A stretch of DNA of 64,000 bases from Antedon mediterranea (lineage: Eukaryota; Echinodermata; Crinoidea; Comatulida; Antedonidae), in assembly GCF_964355755.1 (NCBI RefSeq), contig NC_092672.1:9856501-9920500 (forward strand), read 5' to 3'. Positions 36,440-47,352 of the stretch are shown piece by piece; the first letter of the stretch is position 1; the number at the start of each line of letters is the position of its first letter. The position numbers were made by a program, and so were the translations under genes. The notes beneath the pieces were generated by a model. The model searched no databases. It was given only the letters and a program-made list of their open reading frames with translations, and had not been told where the DNA came from.

Positions 36440-37150
36440 TACTCGCATAGTCTCAACAAACAACGCGTTTTTCTCGCATATAGTCTCAACAAAAAACGCG
36501 TTTTACTTACATAGTTCAACGCGTTTTACTTGCATAGTCTTAACAAACAACGCGTTTTACTCGCATAGTCCAACGCGTTTTACTCGCATACTATAGTTTC
36601 CACAACGGTGTTTTACTCGGTCCCAACAACGCGTTTTTAACAATTTTTCATCAACGTGTATTTTAGACAAAACGTGCTTGTTTGCGTTTGAAAAACGTAG
36701 GACATATGATTATGTTCCTCGAGTATAGTACCTTGACCCGGTATATATAAAGTAGGCGTAGGAGAAAAGATTCTTTATGATTTTATGGATGGTGAGTATC
36801 ATTCATCTCACCGTCAGAATATGTTAAAACACATAAAATACTATTGATTATAAATTGAAGCGTCATGTTATAAAAGAATTAGCTTGATGTAGCTCAATAC
36901 ATTGTTTTTTAATCTCTCAAACAACCACGTCTCCTTATTAGTTACAGGTAGGCCAATTTATTAGATTGTGGTTCAATTCATTGCATTTATATTGATAGAT
37001 CTATTTGTTAATTACAATACAGTTACACTGCAGTACGTCAACACAAAAGTACAGTCAAAACTACGCGTTTTAACTTGCATATTCCAACGCGTTTTATTCG
37101 CATAGTCCAACGCGTTTTACTTGCATATTATAATCTCCAAAACGCGTTTG
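36440..37150 (+). repeat. CAACGCGTTTTACTCGCATAGTC minisatellite in two clusters
   Basis: A unit of about 22-45 bp built on AACGCGTTTTA and (C/T)GCATAGTC is repeated at 36440-36660 and again at 37055-37150. ACGCGT occurs ten times by hand count. It lies in the first intron of the signal-peptide gene. Confidence 0.8.
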
Positions 37151-37377
37151 CCGAATGTTTTAATATAATTTTCACGTTCATCTCTTGTCTGTTATATTTG
37201 ATAATGATTATGTTGATACCTAAAATTACATAATCTGTTTCTTATAAATTTAATATGATTTGGAAGACACTTGATATGTTGCTATTTTACCTTCAGTTGA
37301 TATAATACCGTTATATACAACAGTCTAATCACGTTCAATTGAAAAGTACACATATAATGTTCCCGACATTCATTTGG

Positions 37378-37385
37378 TGACGTCA
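37378..37385. promoter_or_regulatory. full CRE palindrome TGACGTCA
   Basis: Exact CREB/ATF consensus. Two more exact copies lie at 39299-39306 and 42194-42201. Confidence 0.3.
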
Positions 37386-38159
37386 TGATGGTAATATACC
37401 ATGGATTGAAATACGAAATGAAATATAAGGTGTTTCATTCGCTGCTTGATGTTTGACTTTCTTAAATAGCTCATCATAATAATGTTGTTTTAGCATTTAT
37501 CTGTGGTGTGATTAAACCCCGTGTATGTATTATGTAGTCGATTACCGTACCACACTGACACTGCACATCCAACACGCTCGCTTATTACATGGTGTTTCAT
37601 ATCATAATTACACTGTCACTTCAATATTTAAAGGGTTAGCATTCTATAACTCCCTCATGACGATCACATTAATTTAATGACATATGTTATTAGTACGATA
37701 ACCAATCTTTAAATTCTATTATGTTGATGTTGGCACATCCGTTTATTATACAAGACACCTTTCATAACATATTGTTATGCCTACCTCTCATCACGATCAT
37801 GACTACAGTTTTTCTGATAGCTCTCACGGGAATTAATACTTAAAGCGAATACTGACATCTTCGTTTAAAACGTGTATTCTATGTTTAAAAAAAAAGTAAC
37901 ATCACATGTGAACCTATTCCATTAGCATAGTTATTTTTTAAACAATCTAAACTGTGAACAAGAGCGACTGGTGTCGACACTGACGATCAACCAGGGTCTA
38001 TATCAAAACAAACATAACATTAACCTAAGCTATTACATTTCAGTGACGAATCAAGGCGTTGTACAGCCTGACAATATGTATAATTATATTACATTATACT
38101 GTGCATGCATTATGTGTTTGATCGAAGTGTGTAAATTAGTGTATGTAGGTTTATAAAGA

Positions 38160-40560
38160 GAACTTAGTTAGAGTTAAAATAATAATTATCGCACACTATA
38201 ACATACACAATTAAATCGAGTCTAAAGTTTTTATTTGGTTTTATTAAATATCAGTAAGACTAGATTACATATTATTGTAAAATTAAATTTGTTTATTGAT
38301 TTGATGATGGAATATTTATTCTATTTTATAATGGAATGGGCGGATAAACATATGTAGTAGTACGGTATATCTCTGTATATACCCAGAAGAACAATATTAA
38401 CTATTAAATGTAGACGTTGGTCTATCTCTTTTTTTCTATTTTCACAAAATTGTCCATATTAAAAAAAAAAAACATTATATACCTAAACATTTACAGTATG
38501 AGCATTGAACCAATCAACGTTTTTCTACTGAGCCGATTAGTCGCAATCATGTTAGGGGATTTGGGTAAAGATAGTTAGAATTATTTCAGCTGTCATACTC
38601 AGGAATGTCAAAGGTTGTTCGTATACGTTTACAGTTAATTTTGTACTAAAGTAAAGTGTCTTGACAATAGCAACTTGATACTATGTCCACTTAAGACTTA
38701 TTCACACTAACAATTAATTAAAATTCTCTACCTTACTTGCAGTTTCCCAAAATGTGTATCTTATAATAGGAGAATACACTTGTCAGATCCTAATTGTCTT
38801 AAAATACGCCGTCGTGAAAGAGCAACATTTTTTTAGAAAAGTTTTCCATCGATAGAGGGGGCAGTTTTAAATAGTAAGAATATTCTGTTAGTCCGTTTCT
38901 TAGTTCGCAATCTGCGCCCTCATTCGGTTCAATGTGAAAGTAAAACTCATGAGCCCGGAGAGCACAGCTTGTTGCCTTTTCTTACTTTACAATTTTGAAG
39001 CATTCGTATTATTAAGGGAAGACACATAATTCATGAGAAAAGAACAATATACATAGGTGACACGTAACATAGGCTGTGCGTAAAATGGGAAAATTAAATG
39101 ATTATGCCTACTTAGGTAGGCCTACGGATCATATGGGTGGATGGAATAGAGGATGGGTGAACTATGCAAATTAGTTTCTTATTTACCAAGTTAAGCTAGT
39201 AGGCCTAAGGCCAAATACTGAATTCTAACATTAACCACTACCAAAAACGTTAAATAGCAAATCTATTTTAAAAAGTCACGAGTGCCTCTAACATTTGATG
39301 ACGTCACATTGTTTTATTTGGCCTTAACTGTGCCTTGTTAGTTTATTTTTGTATTATTGTGTTTGGTTGCCATGACAATCTTATGAAAAAATATTAACGT
39401 TGTATTAACATGACAAAAACTTGACAATGACGTGTATAATGAAATAATAGCTAATTTTAGAAATCTGGCTTACGGTTTTATGGTTATACCGCCACCAATA
39501 TTAAACGGTACAATTCGGCGTTAGACTTACGGTAATTCACGGCTCTCAAAAATGAGCTTTCAGAGATACACGATAGCTTGAAATATCATGTTTGCTTATT
39601 ATTGTCTGTATATTAACACGTCATATAATCAATAGGCCTATTTTTAATACCATTTTAGTATTTCTAAGAACGGACCTTGTACGGAGGCAGTTGGTTATGG
39701 GTCTAGTAATCACACATTAATAAATAAATAAACTAGTTATTAATTAATAAATAGGTTAATAGATAAGATAGGAAATAAATAGATGTTGTGTGTCTGAATC
39801 ATTATAACGCCTTTTGAGGAGAAAATTAATGCTGAGAATAATTTCGCGCGCCAGCGTAGCAGCAAAGAAGCTATACAAAACTACCGTATTTTTATTACAC
39901 GTGTAAAATACAATGCAAACATATATATTTTTCTTGACACAAAAAATTCATTTTTAAAATTAACCTTTATCTGATTGTACCATGTATATAAATATAATTG
40001 TAAAAAAGGTTTTACTAAATTGTCGAAATTGTATATATATTAACATTCATAAAACACTTATTTAATTAATTTTGTAGCCACAGGTTTTACAGTGTCTCAA
40101 ACTAACCAAACACGTTCGCTAATACTATTACTAGCTTACTTGTAGTTTCTCTAAGAGTAGCATAAAACATTATCTGTGCATACAGTAAATACCTTAACAT
40201 CGTCGTGTACATAAATCGGCAAAGTGGGACACTTTAATGCTAAACGATCCGAACAAGCCTACTTGTCATTATGGCTTTACCTCACCGACTTATTACGAGT
40301 TCAATGGACGATATCTTAATATTCCTTCAAGATCAAAATATATACAAGGCTTAATGCGTTTCATATAGCATTTATTAAGTGATTTGACTAAGTAAATTGA
40401 TATCTTGTAAGCATGTAGAATCTAAATCATGTTTAAATTAATGTCGGTAGCTTTTAGTATCGCAAGAAAAGCATGACCTAGCTAATCATATTCAAATCGA
40501 ATCTTATTATTTCAATCTTGTTTTATTTTTCTAAATTATCCGTATTGCCTTATGTTTCGA
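38160..40560. other. intron or intergenic DNA with one CRE
   Basis: AT-rich; an exact TGACGTCA lies at 39299. Exon-like openings after acceptors at 38745 and 40566 are not strong enough to call. No transposon is recognised. Confidence 0.45.
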
Positions 40561-41696
40561 TTCCAGGCCTCTGACAATTTCTTAATCGATTATCTTAAAC
40601 AAATAAAATAAACAAAATAAATTACAGGTTCACATTTGCAAGGCTAACAACCCTAAACAAACCAACATAAACATGGCTAGATGATATTAGGACTGTATTT
40701 TTACTCCTTATATATTTTTGGGAATTTAAAACAAATCACATCGTTGCTTTAACATTCCAACTGTTATTAAATTATAAATCCTCATGATTTGTTTTACTAT
40801 ATTTTTCGTTTTCAATTCTCTCTCCCCCCCCCCCACTCCCAAAAGAGATCGTATTCTATTTGTGCCTAGCTTATCCGGATAAAGATTATTGTAGGGATGC
40901 TCCACTCATGTGGAGAGGACGTTTAATGGATTTTCGTGTTTAAAAATCCCGATCTTCGAGAATAGGCTTTAGACCTCATAAAGTTAGTTTATCTAAGTAA
41001 ATACCAACACCACTGTTGGTGTGTGTGTATTTAATGCGACATAAATATATTTAATACCGTGATGCTGCTGATGATAGTGTATGTGGGCCACACGATCATA
41101 ATGAATAACGCCCCTACCCCATAATATGTACAGACTATTATATCGCACAACATTTTTACTACAGTACTGATTGTTAATAAAAAATAATTTATATTAAATT
41201 ATAATTTCTTAAATTATTAAGAATATAGGCCAAATATTTAAAAAAAATACATTATTTAATGAAGAAAGAACAAATATTAAAGCTGTTACGTTAAAATGTC
41301 GTGCGGCGTTTTTTGTATTTATTTTTTCACATATTTGACAATGTAGCTAGTCCTACATTGTAGTTTGACACTGAGTGATGAATTAGCTCCGATACTAAAA
41401 CGCATCTGACAAGCGTGTGGAATATATGGTAATCCATACGTACACATTTTGTAAGAACTAATGTTTTTATTTATTTATATACGTTTGGTACTGTCAGATG
41501 TCTGTCTAAGATACATTAGTATCATGAATTCGTATAATGTTCGATAAAAATACATTCTTTTTGCGTCTTTATGAATATCGCACATGGTGCTGTCGTTTTC
41601 TCGCGTCCTGTTTTCTTGTGAATAAAAACGTCAACATTGGTTGGTTGAACTGCCGGACATTGTTCGTCACATCGGACTATTACATTTCAATCATGA

Positions 41697-41730
41697 ATTA
41701 CCGTAAAATTACCGTAAAATTACCGTAAAT
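41697..41730. repeat. three tandem ATTACCGTAAA units
   Basis: Exact 11-bp period at 41697, 41708 and 41719. Confidence 0.85.
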
Positions 41731-41894
41731 TTATAAGTCAGGGTAATACAGTAAAATGTACCTCATCGCTAAACCAGTCATATCATTTAAATCGCGGCGA
41801 AAGTACAACATAGGTGGTGCTGTTGTATTTCAAAAGCAATAGTATAAAACAAAATATTTTCCAAACGCGAAAAGATTTTCGTACACAAAAAAGT

Positions 41895-41918
41895 ACTATT
41901 AAACGATCGTTTAATAGT
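41895..41918. repeat. perfect 24-bp palindrome
   Basis: ACTATTAAACGA is followed at once by its exact complement, with no loop. Confidence 0.8.
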
Positions 41919-42579
41919 GCGTACTATTGCACGCTATGTGACCCACATTCGTCCAATCAAATGACAGGAATTTATTTAGGTGTTATCATAGCTAGGACGA
42001 AAACGCGTTTGATGTTACTGCTGTGTTCATACGCCCTATAATAGTCAAGCGTTAAAAAAAAAAGATTGAAATTGATACAAATCATATTCGAGTTAAATTC
42101 AACGTATACAAAACACGCCCTAATTACACGTGTGTTCGGTTAGCTTTCTTACCACGGCGTTCGTTGTCGTTTACGCCGATTAGATATCCGATGTGACGTC
42201 ATATGCGTGTGAACGCGAAAAGTAAAACACTGTATTTTACTCCAATAGACAACGGAGCGTGAAGTATATTACTGCCAACACTTAAAATAGAGCTATTACG
42301 CTGATTTGTTAGTAAATTACGCGTCGGTTTGTGCAAAACTGTAAACCTTGGTAATAACGGTCAACGGTAAAATTATTACTCGGCGCCGTTGAACACATCA
42401 CATTCTAGAGCTTTCCAAGTATCTGTAATGTAATTGACTGATTGATTGGTCGTTTTGAATGACTGCGAAATTAGTTACATGATTTGTTTGGTTGTGTGAT
42501 TAATTTGCTTAAGCTAAATATAATAAGTCATACTTAATACCGGTAATTGACATCAAAGTTCACAGATTGAAGCACGTTT

Positions 42580-43073
42580 GTCTTCTTTGCGGGCTTCCAG
42601 CTAAAACATTGCTGCCCGTCTGGTTCTTCGCATCCCAACATGTCAAAACACAACAACATTATTGGAACATCTACATTGGTTGCCAGTTGAGAAGAGAATA
42701 CTGTTTAAAATTCTTCTCATTACTTTGAAATCACTTTATAACATGGCTCCAACTTTTCTATCTGATATCATTTCTCCATACAAGCCAAAACGAACTGTCA
42801 GGTCATCATCTGAGGTTTTAATCAGGCCTATACCTACACGGCCTTCAACAAAACTGTATGGACAACGTGCCTTTTCGTTGTCAGCTGCTGTTCTCTGGAA
42901 CGCCCTTCAAAATTATATCAGGAATCACTCACCACACTCAAACAACCCCTGACCCACCTTTTTAATTTGCATTTGATTTAGTTTTTGCTCTTATTTTTTC
43001 TGTTGATTGTTCAGCGCTTAGAGGCGTCCTGCATTTTGCACTATAGTAAATTGAACATTATTATTATTATTAA
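42580..43073 (+). pseudogene. 5'-truncated L2/CR1-like LINE, 3' end
   Basis: From 42605 the frame reads NIAARLVLRIPTCQ, then LLEHLHWLPVEKRILFKIL, LYNMAPTFLSDIISPY and RAFSLSAAVLWNAL. This is the invariant order of the C-terminal region of CR1/L2-group LINE polyproteins downstream of RT. A TAA at 42602-42604 replaces the usual Gln just upstream. The coding part stops at TGA (42950-42952), followed by a 3'UTR with CAGCGCTTAGAGGCG and an (ATT)n tail. Everything upstream is missing, the normal outcome of truncated target-primed insertion. Confidence 0.88.
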
Positions 43074-44793
43074 GTATGTGTACAGTATACACCAACGATG
43101 TGATGATATTATAAATCTAATTCCTACAGAGATTTAGTCAAAATGTTCCTACATCTTAACTATACTATATTGCACACTTTTTGGTCAAATTACTTGCGCC
43201 GCGCTTACGACCACCTTGAAAGGTAAACTCCGGAGTTAGTTCAAAACACCGGTGTTAAACAGGTGAATGTTCACATCGAAACGGTTGGGGTGAAAGGTAC
43301 CAACATCAAACACCGGATTTTTTAAGAAGTCAACAGGTCATCCTCACATGATCAATCATTTAATTAAAAAAATTATTACTAAATATATAGCGGGTCTACA
43401 AATAAATACTATATATGACTGACACTCTTGAAAATAATTATTACATTAGAAATATTATCAATTAAAATGATTCTAATGATCGTCGCTATGCAAACAAACA
43501 GAGGGCGGTATTTAAAATTTTATTTAAAAAAAACAACCGTGTTGCTAGGTTGGTGTGAATGCGGTCTCTCCAGAGTTTCTCGACATGTGAATGATCATCC
43601 GGGGTGTCTCCGGAGATCAATACGGAGTTTTGGTGTGAAAGGGGTACTAGTTTTAGGCCTACAGTATGTTACCGTCTTGTCTAGTGGCAAACACTGATTC
43701 ACTCTCCGAGCTCTCGGTCTAAGATTAGGAACATTTCTAGTGTTTCATAATATGTAACTGGTACAAATTTTCAAAAGTGCAAAACCGAGTATGTTATTAT
43801 TATTATAGTTTTATAGTTGCACATTATCAGTAAATAAGTTCATTGAACATCTTTCTGTTTCTACTGACAGACATACATTTCACAATCATGAAATTAAAAT
43901 CATATCGATAGACGCGGCAATTCATTTTATAATTCAGTTTTATGGTCGACATTAAGATATCGTGTCATTTCGCTGACATCTATATATAAATGAATTATTG
44001 ATTTATAAGAGTATCATTTTAAAACCACTGATAATGAATTTTATTAATAGTATATTTGAAACGTTAACGCGTACTAAACTGTGAATTTTGCCCACTCACT
44101 ACAAACTTTAACTTCTATAGATTATCAACATTCTATTTTCAATTATTGTCAATTATTGACTTTATGATATCAATTAAACAGTTGACATTTTTTTCGTGTG
44201 GAGTTATTTTTTATTGATTTTCTATTGGTAAAATTCATATTATCCGTGTTTAAATAAAAACCTTCTCAATATCTCATTATGCAAACAGACTACTTCAACA
44301 AAACTATTCTCTATCTACAAACAATTGTTATAAATGCGCATGTGCCAGTTATTATGGTTACGATGTCCTGAACCGAATTGTAATGGAAAACTAACTAACG
44401 AATACAAATATTATACATATTGTACAATAAAGTTTGTTGTTGTGATTGACCTACAATCTAATACAAGGTGAACGTATATTTTCTTTTTTGTTACCGAAAG
44501 TATAACAATGACTCCGGTAGACATAAAATATATTGCGTTGATTAAAACGAAAATCCCATAAAGAATGCGCCTAAATTGCTTGAGTAATTAACTCGTATTC
44601 AGATAGCACGTATATTGCAATAACGTGGTGTCGTGGATTGCTTATATACCGTTTCTTTATTACTCCATTAACCCGTTGTATACATTCTCACAAGGCAGTA
44701 ACACTAACAGAGACTAAAATCGCTTTAAAATAAAAACGAAAAAAATCTGAATAATTTTTTTTATCAAAATTAAACCGAGCAATTTAAGCTTAC

Positions 44794-44867
44794 CGCAGCG
44801 GCATAAACGCTGCAAAACATTGGCTCTGATCTTGTGTGAATCTTCATTCGTTTTAGTAGATAAAAGT
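44794..44867 (-). CDS. second coding exon of an unrecognised minus-strand gene
   Basis: On the minus strand, an excellent acceptor (cctacttttaatttcag) leads into 74 nt open in the frame set by the exon at 45008-45054. They encode LLSTKTNEDSHKIRANVLQ and RLCRC, then a donor (CTGCG|GTAAGC). The junction codon AG|A is Arg. The exon ends in phase 1. The composition is GC-richer than its neighbours. The peptide is polar and probably helical (RANVLQRLCRC). Later exons would lie at lower coordinates and were not found. Confidence 0.45.
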
Positions 44868-45007
44868 CTGAAATTAAAAGTAGGACGAGAAAATGCAGTG
44901 TTTGAATTATTATATATTTTTACATATTCACAACTATTCAGTTGTAGGCCTACATCCATCAATCGTTTTTTTTTAAACTTGTACGTTATACTATCGATTT
45001 CTTTTAC

Positions 45008-45054
45008 CTGAGAGACCACATTTCACTCGGAAAGATGTCGTTTCCAGTTTCCAT
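45008..45054 (-). CDS. first coding exon of an unrecognised minus-strand gene
   Basis: Minus-strand ATG at 45054 (tttaATGG, G at +4). Fifteen codons plus 2 nt encode METGNDIFPSEMWSL and end at CTCAG|GTAAAAG. The frame continues without a stop into the exon at 44867, giving a 40-codon start with polar, acidic residues and no signal peptide. The upstream DNA (45060-45165) contains a TATAAATA, a CRE half-site and a CG-rich gcgcgcgcatgcgg. The family is not recognised. Confidence 0.42.
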
Positions 45055-45059
45055 TAAAT

Positions 45060-45165
45060 ATAAAGGGCCAGTATTATTTATATTGTGACGTTAGGGAGTA
45101 ACTGTGAATAATAATGTTCTCCGCATGCGCGCGCGTAGGTCAGGAATACATAGAGGGCGCTACAA
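45060..45165 (-). promoter_or_regulatory. probable promoter of the minus-strand gene
   Basis: Reading toward the ATG: AGCGCCCTCT, GCGCGCGCATGCGG (NRF1-like), TAACGTCACA (CRE half-site) and TATAAATA. The CpG density contrasts with the flanks. The TATA-like string is close to the ATG, so it may not act as the TATA box. Confidence 0.35.
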
Positions 45166-45516
45166 AACCTATTACTAATGTATAAATAGCTTACCTAGTA
45201 TTATGTTATATCAATATCTTTTATATCTGTTAATATCTATAATAATCAGATTAGTATGAATAGACACTGAAATACAGCACCATGTCTTTATCGTAAATAA
45301 TATTGATGTATGATTATTCCATATTATATTTTTTACGATAAATGTGTTAGAGAAATGCTGTAAGAAATTACAGTGTTTATAGCTATAATATTCCATGCAT
45401 ACTATCAATTTAATTGTCAAATATATTGCTGACAGATAGGCCTATTGGTTTCAAAAGATCAATACTATTATAACATAACGTGGCCATTGGTGAAGTCATT
45501 CACATTCTCAATAATG

Positions 45517-45529
<13 letters not shown>

Positions 45530-45601
<72 letters not shown>
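45530..45601. repeat. (TA)n microsatellite, left of the Penelope-like element
   Basis: About 36 uninterrupted TA units directly abut the first recognisable retroelement sequence. The open frame through it is an artefact of the repeat. Confidence 0.95.
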
Positions 45602-45603
<2 letters not shown>

Positions 45604-47028
45604 CAAGATAAGCAAAACTATACTCGATCGTATTAACAGCAAAATTACATCAAAACTGCGCACCAATCAATGGAAAAATACCTCATCGGTCATCGCAATG
45701 ACCTGCTGAATAAAGCACTAGACTTCGCTAATAGATACGATGATATTACCAACGACGAAAGAGACATCATCGTACATACTAAAAAATCAGTACTATCACA
45801 CAAACAGCAACCATGGCAAAAGAAAGGCCTCACAGCATTCGATGTGACTATGGGTAGTTATGATGGCGCAGAAACATGTGAACTTGTTGGAAACTTCCTG
45901 TTACACCAATTACAACAGAAACTAGGAATCAACATAGGACTTTACAGAGATGACGGCCTTGCAGTCACAGACACCACACCTAAAAGCACAGACAATATTA
46001 AAAAAGACATATGCCAAATATTCAAAGACAACGGCCTACGCATTACCATAGAAGCAAACAAACAAGTCATCAACTTCTTAGACGTCACACTCAACCTAGC
46101 GAAGAACACATACCAGCCCTACACCAAACCAAACGCCACGTTAAAGTATATCCATCAACAAAGTAACCACCCACCGACCATCCTAAAGAATATACCCGCC
46201 GGAATAAACAAACGACTCTCGTCCTTGTCATCCGACAAGAATTCATTCAACCAAGCCGCCCCTGTATACCAAAAAACTCTCAACGACAGTGGATACAAGT
46301 ACACACTAAAATACGAGCCGGTAACCCAGACAAGACGAAAAAACAGACAACGAAACGACATTCTGTGGTACAACCCACCGTTCAGCAAAAACGTCGGCAC
46401 AAACATTGGACAGAAATTCCTATCCCTAGTAGACAAACATTTTCCAAAAGATAACAAACTAAGAAATATCTTCAACCGAAACACTATCAAGATTAGCTAC
46501 AGTTGTATGAACAATATGAAATAGATAATAGACAGTCACAACAAGAGAATACTCAACCAGCCCGAAACAACATCCGTGGAAAACACGCAAGAAAACAAAA
46601 CATGCAACTGCCGACAGAAAAACACATGCCCGCTAAACGGAAATTGCTTACAATCATCTGTAATATACCAAGCCACAGTTACACGCAAAGACAAATCCAC
46701 CTCGGAAACTTATATCGGACTCACTGAAAATGATTTTAAAACACGATACAGAAATCACACCTCATCATTCCGTAATACACGTTCTAGAAACTCAACCGAA
46801 CTCAGTAAACATATTTGGACACTCAAGGACAACAACACAGACTATTCAATCTCATGGCGCATCTTGGCATCTACTAAAGCATATAGTAGCGCAAACAAAA
46901 AATGCAACCTCTGCCTCAAAGAGAAATTATTTATCATCCGCCACCCTGAATTATCGACATTAAACAAACGTAACGAACTTGTGTCCGCCTGCCGGCACAG
47001 AAAGAAAGCATTGTTACATAACAGCTGA
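45602..47028 (+). pseudogene. Penelope-like retroelement: RT remnant plus GIY-YIG endonuclease
   Basis: Penelope-like elements encode a telomerase-related reverse transcriptase followed by a GIY-YIG endonuclease. Frame 2 (45602-45703) starts inside the RT with [13 protein letters not shown]. The main frame 1 (45670-47028) resumes at [13 protein letters not shown], so the stretch that normally holds motif A (the FDI...FYPS Asp) has been deleted with a frameshift. Motif C survives as [10 protein letters not shown] (about residues 95-104), followed by FLDVTL. A single in-frame TAG at 46522-46524 separates RT from the linker. Beyond it come a Cys cluster (C-x-C-x5-C-x5-C at about 46606-46650) and the nuclease: VIYQATV, YIGLT, a conserved Arg in TRYRNH, Glu in CLKEKLF and Asn in LNKRNEL. 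The element is 5'-truncated, RT-dead, with a nearly intact nuclease. Confidence 0.9.
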
Positions 47029-47113
47029 CATTCCAAAACATATCACCTGTAAATGCTAATTCTACAAGTAAATGTGCTTATAAGCAACGTTGTAATTGAT
47101 TCTTCTCATTATA

Positions 47114-47162
47114 GTCTCCTGATGAGTGAGTTTCACGACTCACGAAACAAGCCTGTAGAGAC
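47114..47162 (+). ncRNA. hammerhead ribozyme (type I, short stem III) in the Penelope-like 3' flank
   Basis: All conserved parts are present in order. Stem I 5' strand GTCTC (47114-47118). Core CTGATGA (47119-47125). Stem II GTGAGT/ACTCAC (47126-47131 with 47138-47143), loop TTCACG. Core GAA plus A (47144-47147). Stem III ACA/TGT (47147-47149 with 47154-47156), loop AGCC. Cleavage-site A at 47157 (a GTA triplet, obeying GUH). Stem I 3' strand GAGAC (47158-47162). There are no mismatches in any stem. Self-cleavage is predicted 3' of 47157. Hammerheads with this very short stem III are known from the terminal regions of Penelope-like elements. Here it sits 86 bp after the endonuclease stop codon. 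No partner copy is seen upstream, as expected after 5' truncation. Confidence 0.92.
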
Positions 47163-47256
47163 CAAACTAGTTTTTACTTCTTTTCCAGACTTAACGTATA
47201 TTTTAGCTCTACTTTACCGTATTGAGCACTTTTTAGACGGTTACATTGAACCGAAC

Positions 47257-47259
<3 letters not shown>

Positions 47260-47299
<40 letters not shown>
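47260..47299. repeat. (TA)n microsatellite, right of the Penelope-like element
   Basis: About 20 TA units close the retroelement on its 3' side, mirroring the left (TA)n run. Confidence 0.95.
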
Positions 47300-47300
<1 letters not shown>

Positions 47301-47334
47301 AATTATTATTAATAATATATTATTAATAATAATT
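47301..47334. repeat. perfect 34-bp AT palindrome
   Basis: AATTATTATTAATAATA is followed by its exact complement, then (ATT)n. Confidence 0.8.
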
Positions 47335-47352
47335 ATTATTATTATTATTTAA

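Noticed and set aside
38055-38156. Exon after ttacatttcag (TNQGVVQPDN...)
   Set aside because: It fits phase 1 of the signal-peptide exon, but two other acceptors do too, the second half looks like random Cys/Leu-rich read-through, and no donor is convincing.
38745-38850. Exon after ttacttgcag
   Set aside because: Two frames are open at once and neither ends at a good donor; not decidable.
40566-40610. Terminal exon ASDNFLIDYLKQIK with AATAAA
   Set aside because: Only 14 codons in A/T-rich sequence; stop and poly(A) signal can arise by chance in the AAATAAA run.
41060-41110. Second hammerhead (CTGATGA string)
   Set aside because: No CGAAA block at the right distance and no stem I or III pairing.
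45445-45636. Open frame rich in Ile-Tyr repeats
   Set aside because: It is the translated (TA)n microsatellite.
46155-46490. 111-codon minus-strand open frame
   Set aside because: Shadow of the Penelope-like RT frame on the other strand.
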